DNA of 34,765 nucleotides, taken from Zygnema cylindricum. Its lineage: Eukaryota; Streptophyta; Zygnematophyceae; Zygnematales; Zygnemataceae. The notes under the pieces are model-generated. The model was not told where the DNA came from. It searched no databases and saw only the letters and a program-made list of their open reading frames with translations. Below, one piece after another: positions 33,113 through 34,765 of the stretch; position 1 is the first letter of the stretch; every line of letters begins with the position of its first letter. The DNA lies in NCBI GenBank assembly GCA_037447655.1, contig JBBHKE010002067.1, positions 57,607 to 92,371 of the forward strand. The letters are read 5' to 3'. The translations under genes and the position numbers were made by a program.

Positions 33113-34067
33113 GGGTACGTCCCCATGTATTAAAAGTATCTACTTTATTTTGTCGTTTTGACCCAAAACGCAGTTTCGTACGAGAAAAACTTTAGACATA
33201 CAAAAAAATCAATTACTTAAAAGTACAGCAAACGTCAAGTCGATACTGTGTATGACTGAATGTACTTCATGTTTGTCGTCATCTTAACAAATTTTGGCGT
33301 TTTCCTTTTTTCGACCACCTGGCAAGAGAATCCAACCAGTAAAAAATCTTCATCAAAAATCACCTCGCGAGGTGATTTCAGGGAAAGTACCACCCAAACA
33401 ACGAATGCAAGACGACCCACGCACGCGCCACACGCGCGAAAGCATTTTAGGACGAGGGAGAGCACTCGCTATTTTTCTCCCTGCCCGTCACGTGCATGTA
33501 CGGAAAAGGGGTCTCGGACCTCCAATTTCAATCATGGGCCCTTTGCAGGATTTTGCGCCGTCGTCACCTCTCCCCTCTCTCTTTTACACTATCACTTTTA
33601 TCTCTCACTTTTTGGAATGAGGCACGACAATAATGGTATGAAATGAAAGATATTTGAAAAATAATTCTTTTGAATACCTTTATGTGTATTTTTATGCCAA
33701 GTCGAGTGAGAAAAGTAAAAAAAACGAAGTCGGATAGCCATGGCGGAAAGGTCTTGAATCTGTGACGTTGACGTTGTCACAATTGAGCATGACGTCACAA
33801 TGTCACAAAACCCGAAACATCTACAATGTCACAAAATTACAAAAACTGAAACGTCTACAACTGTCGCTGTTTTTGTTGGCGTCACCGATTGTCGAAAGTT
33901 TTGTACTCGTCTTCATCCGTCACATAATTGTACCTACATCTACACCCGTCACATTCCAAAGTTCCGATTTCATTTTCGCACATAGGGACGCTTTTCAAGG
34001 TAGTACGGAACACTTCACTACAGTCCAAAATGCTATTTCAAAGTATCGCTTACATGGGGACGTACCC
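33113..34067 (+). mobile_element. non-autonomous DNA transposon, copy C (most complete copy)
   Basis: It is bounded by GGGTACGTCCCCATGTA (33113-33129) and its exact reverse complement TACATGGGGACGTACCC (34051-34067), 955 bp in all. ATA occurs directly outside both ends (33110-33112 and 34068-34070), a possible 3-bp target-site duplication. The interior matches copy A in the same order: a TGTTTGTCGTCATCTTAAC segment, the 22-bp palindrome (33357-33378), a CGCACGCGCCACACGCGCG segment, a CCATGGCGGAA segment and repeated GTGACGT/GACGTCAC words. No transposase is encoded. Confidence 0.82.
33357..33378. repeat. perfect 22-bp palindrome inside copy C
   Basis: Identical to the palindrome at 1943-1964, at the same position within the element. 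Confidence 0.9.
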
Positions 34068-34177
34068 ATAGTGTGCTCCGTTTCTCCTTGGAACTTGGGA
34101 ACAACGCGCTATGGAGTAGATTCCAATTAGCTGTAGATTTCAATCTGCTTGTAGATTCCAATTAGCTAGCGGCTACC

Positions 34178-34201
34178 GAACTGTACTGAACAGTACAGTT
34201 C
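34178..34201. repeat. 11-bp-arm inverted repeat
   Basis: GAACTGTACTG, a two-base gap AA, then its exact reverse complement. Confidence 0.9.
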
Positions 34202-34523
34202 CGTACATTTATGCACTGTATGGAGATGCAAAGAGAGAACGTCAAAGAGAACGTCCATACCGTAAGTACTCCGTACATGTTTATTGTTTTTGTCGGCAAT
34301 ATTTCAACGAAGTTATTGTACCAAATGCTTCTTTAGGAATTTGTGTATTTCTTTCTCAAATTGCTGGATGAGATACTTCTTGTAAAAATGGTACATTTCC
34401 GCGCAACAGATGGTACATTTTCACAATGTTGTGAGTAAATCAGGTACATGTGGGATTCATGTGTATGAAATATGCAATGTTTTTTTTAAGTTTTGAAATC
34501 AAGGTTTGATCTTTTGTGGTGAC

Positions 34524-34702
34524 ATGGCAACCACCAACAGCTTTGCATTCTGTAGCTTACAGTGCCTAAAATGGTCCATTGAGATCTTTCTGTTGGAACA
34601 GTATCTGAATTCGTTCTATGCAATGCTTTTGCACAGCTCCTACCGTCCCATATTTTTGAAAATGGACAAGGATTCGCGAGCTAGATTTCGGAACTCCCCT
34701 AG
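34524..34702 (+). CDS. possible first exon of a plus-strand gene leaving the window (unrecognised)
   Basis: An ATG in good context (GGTGACATGGCA) opens 59 codons to a consensus-like donor AG|GTGAGA at 34703. The peptide (MATTNSFAFCSLQCLKW near the start, FLKMDKDSRARFRNSP near the end) is not recognised. It may equally be a chance open frame. An internal acceptor-like CTTACAG at 34555-34561 could make it an internal exon instead. Confidence 0.18.
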
Positions 34703-34765
34703 GTGAGAATAGACCACCGGAGATCCATTTGTATAACATATCAACCAGAGATTTAAATATTTGTA

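Larger units (their letters stand above)
34068..34765. other. intergenic or unassigned right edge
   Basis: It has an imperfect direct repeat of TGTAGATTCCAATTAGCT (about 34110-34166) and a perfect inverted repeat GAACTGTACTG/CAGTACAGTTC (34178-34201). No confident gene is present; one possible exon is listed separately. Confidence 0.5.

Overview
This is a nuclear window from a eukaryote. The genes are split by many GT-AG introns, the intergenic DNA is AT-rich, and transposon-like repeats sit at both ends. Both recognisable proteins read closest to land-plant versions recalled from memory: a homologue of the Arabidopsis At3g21360 dioxygenase and an NRPC2-type Pol III subunit. A green-lineage alga or plant is therefore the best guess, but no alignment was run and the phylum is not fixed.

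Layout: 1-1708 has no recognisable gene. 1709-4043 holds two inverted, tail-to-tail copies of a short non-coding DNA transposon family (terminal repeat GGGTACGTCCCCATGTA). One copy carries a nested 490-bp insertion. The outer end of the second copy lies inside a perfect 334-bp tandem duplication (3893-4560). A (CT)29 tract runs up to the start of a three-exon plus-strand gene (4708-7458) for a TauD/TfdA-family Fe(II)/2-oxoglutarate dioxygenase of 350 aa. 7459-10273 is an intergenic stretch between converging genes.

From 10274 to 32416 the minus strand carries one 22-kb gene of 37 coding exons for the second-largest subunit of RNA polymerase III (RPC2/POLR3B/NRPC2; 1323 aa predicted). All exon phases join without a frameshift, and the last exon was placed by hand. 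Two things stand out. First, exon 1 adds about 170 residues not usual in the family, with seven VKxE (SUMO-consensus) motifs, four of them exactly ten residues apart. Second, a 400-bp exon-plus-intron segment is duplicated on either side of a 491-bp LTR-like insert, leaving a 3'-truncated second copy of one exon.

32417-33112 is the RPC2 upstream region. 33113-34067 is a third copy of the transposon family. The rest, to 34765, has no confident gene. The two genes have no obvious functional link; they are simply convergent neighbours.
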